A DNA stretch of 14,107 nucleotides from Gemmatimonadota bacterium (GTDB lineage Bacteria > Gemmatimonadota > Gemmatimonadetes > Gemmatimonadales > Gemmatimonadaceae): positions 1-14,107 of the forward strand of contig JARIET010000040.1 in NCBI GenBank assembly GCA_031127185.1, given 5' to 3'. The stretch's first letter is position 1. Each line of letters starts with the position of its first letter. Below, one piece after another: positions 13,758 to 14,107 of this stretch. The notes below the pieces were generated by a model that was given only the letters and a program-made list of their open reading frames with translations, made no database searches and was not told the origin of the DNA. The translations under genes and the position numbers were made by a program.

Positions 13758-14107
13758 ATGAGGGAGTACGGGAGCGAGGCCATCCGAAATGTCGCCGTCG
13801 TGGGACACGGGGCGAGCGGGAAGACCACACTGGTCGACGCGCTCGCCTTTGTGTCTGGGTCATCCAAACGACACGGATCGATCAAGGAAGGCACGACCCT
13901 CACCGATACGTCGCCGGAAGAGGTTGAACGAAAGTATTCCATCTCGCTTGGCTGCGCGTTCGCGGAGTGGAAGGATGCCAAGATCAACCTCATCGACACG
14001 CCCGGATTCCTCGACTTTCAGGGCGACGCCATCGCGGGGCTCACGGCTGCGGACGGAGCGCTCGTTTCGGTCGGGGCGGCCACGGGCGTCGAGGCGGGCA
14101 CCGAGCG
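13758..14107 (+). CDS. EF-G-like translational GTPase (EF-G-2 type), partial
   Basis: The first 116 codons are in the window; the right end is cut by the edge. The G1 loop GHGASGKT (16-23) and G3 DTPG (80-83) mark a translation-factor GTPase. The surrounding text (IRNVAVVGHGASGKTTLVDA, EGTTLTDTSPEEVERK, then AADGALVSVGAATGVEAGTE) matches the EF-G-2/FusA2 subgroup rather than canonical EF-G. Instead of the canonical GIT switch I motif it has KYSISL (59-64), and instead of DTPGHVDF it has DTPGFLDF, so the catalytic His is Phe84. Canonical EF-G moves tRNA and mRNA through the ribosome; EF-G-2 members have less defined, often accessory roles. ATG 13758 follows GGAGGG (13745-13750) at seven bases, a strong ribosome site. 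An in-frame ATG at 13743 lies before that site and is less likely. Confidence 0.9.
   Translation, partial: MREYGSEAIRNVAVVGHGASGKTTLVDALAFVSGSSKRHGSIKEGTTLTDTSPEEVERKYSISLGCAFAEWKDAKINLIDTPGFLDFQGDAIAGLTAADGALVSVGAATGVEAGTE

Overview
The window is a stretch of bacterial chromosome with high GC content and dense coding on both strands. I found no tRNA, rRNA, insertion sequence, phage gene or CRISPR array. Several traits fit a Gram-negative-type member of the Gemmatimonadota: a DUF1800/DUF1501 gene pair, a small beta-barrel-like exported protein, lipoproteins, a Rho factor with a long Arg/Gly/Gln-rich N-terminus, and pervasive open antisense frames. The phylum is inferred from gene content and style; no marker gene proves it.

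Layout, left to right. (1) 1-4161: the 5' part of a thioredoxin-domain DUF255/YyaL gene reads left off the edge. Divergent to it are a GT39-type membrane glycosyltransferase, an M20 dipeptidase and a small exported beta-barrel-like protein, all on the plus strand. (2) 4167-5772: an intergenic hairpin, then transcription terminator Rho on the minus strand. Rho has a 5' leader of about 190 nt if the proposed promoter is right. (3) 6057-6644: a small TPR-like protein divergent from rho. (4) 6678-8255: a minus-strand pair made of an AraC-type regulator with a degenerate receiver-like N-terminus and a single-domain response regulator, overlapping by four bases. Divergent from them is a 42-residue lipoprotein gene with a good ribosome binding site. 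The space between holds a near-ideal spaced promoter overlaid by a 17-bp palindrome and a 21-bp-spaced direct repeat. (5) 8266-13638: a minus-strand run of DUF1800 lipoprotein, DUF1501 Tat-type protein, secreted polysaccharide deacetylase and a 418-residue TPR-like cytoplasmic protein. (6) 13758-end: the start of an EF-G-like GTPase of the EF-G-2 type, divergent from DUF1800.

How the genes fit together: most are ordinary chromosomal functions. Two units look like local systems. One is the AraC-like/receiver pair with its probable target, the tiny lipoprotein, controlled from one divergent operator region. The other is the DUF1800-DUF1501-deacetylase run, three exported proteins that plausibly act together in the envelope. 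Rho is unusual because a disordered RG/Q-rich segment stands where the N-terminal helical RNA-binding subdomain would be expected. I saw no clear defence, secretion or biosynthetic system.
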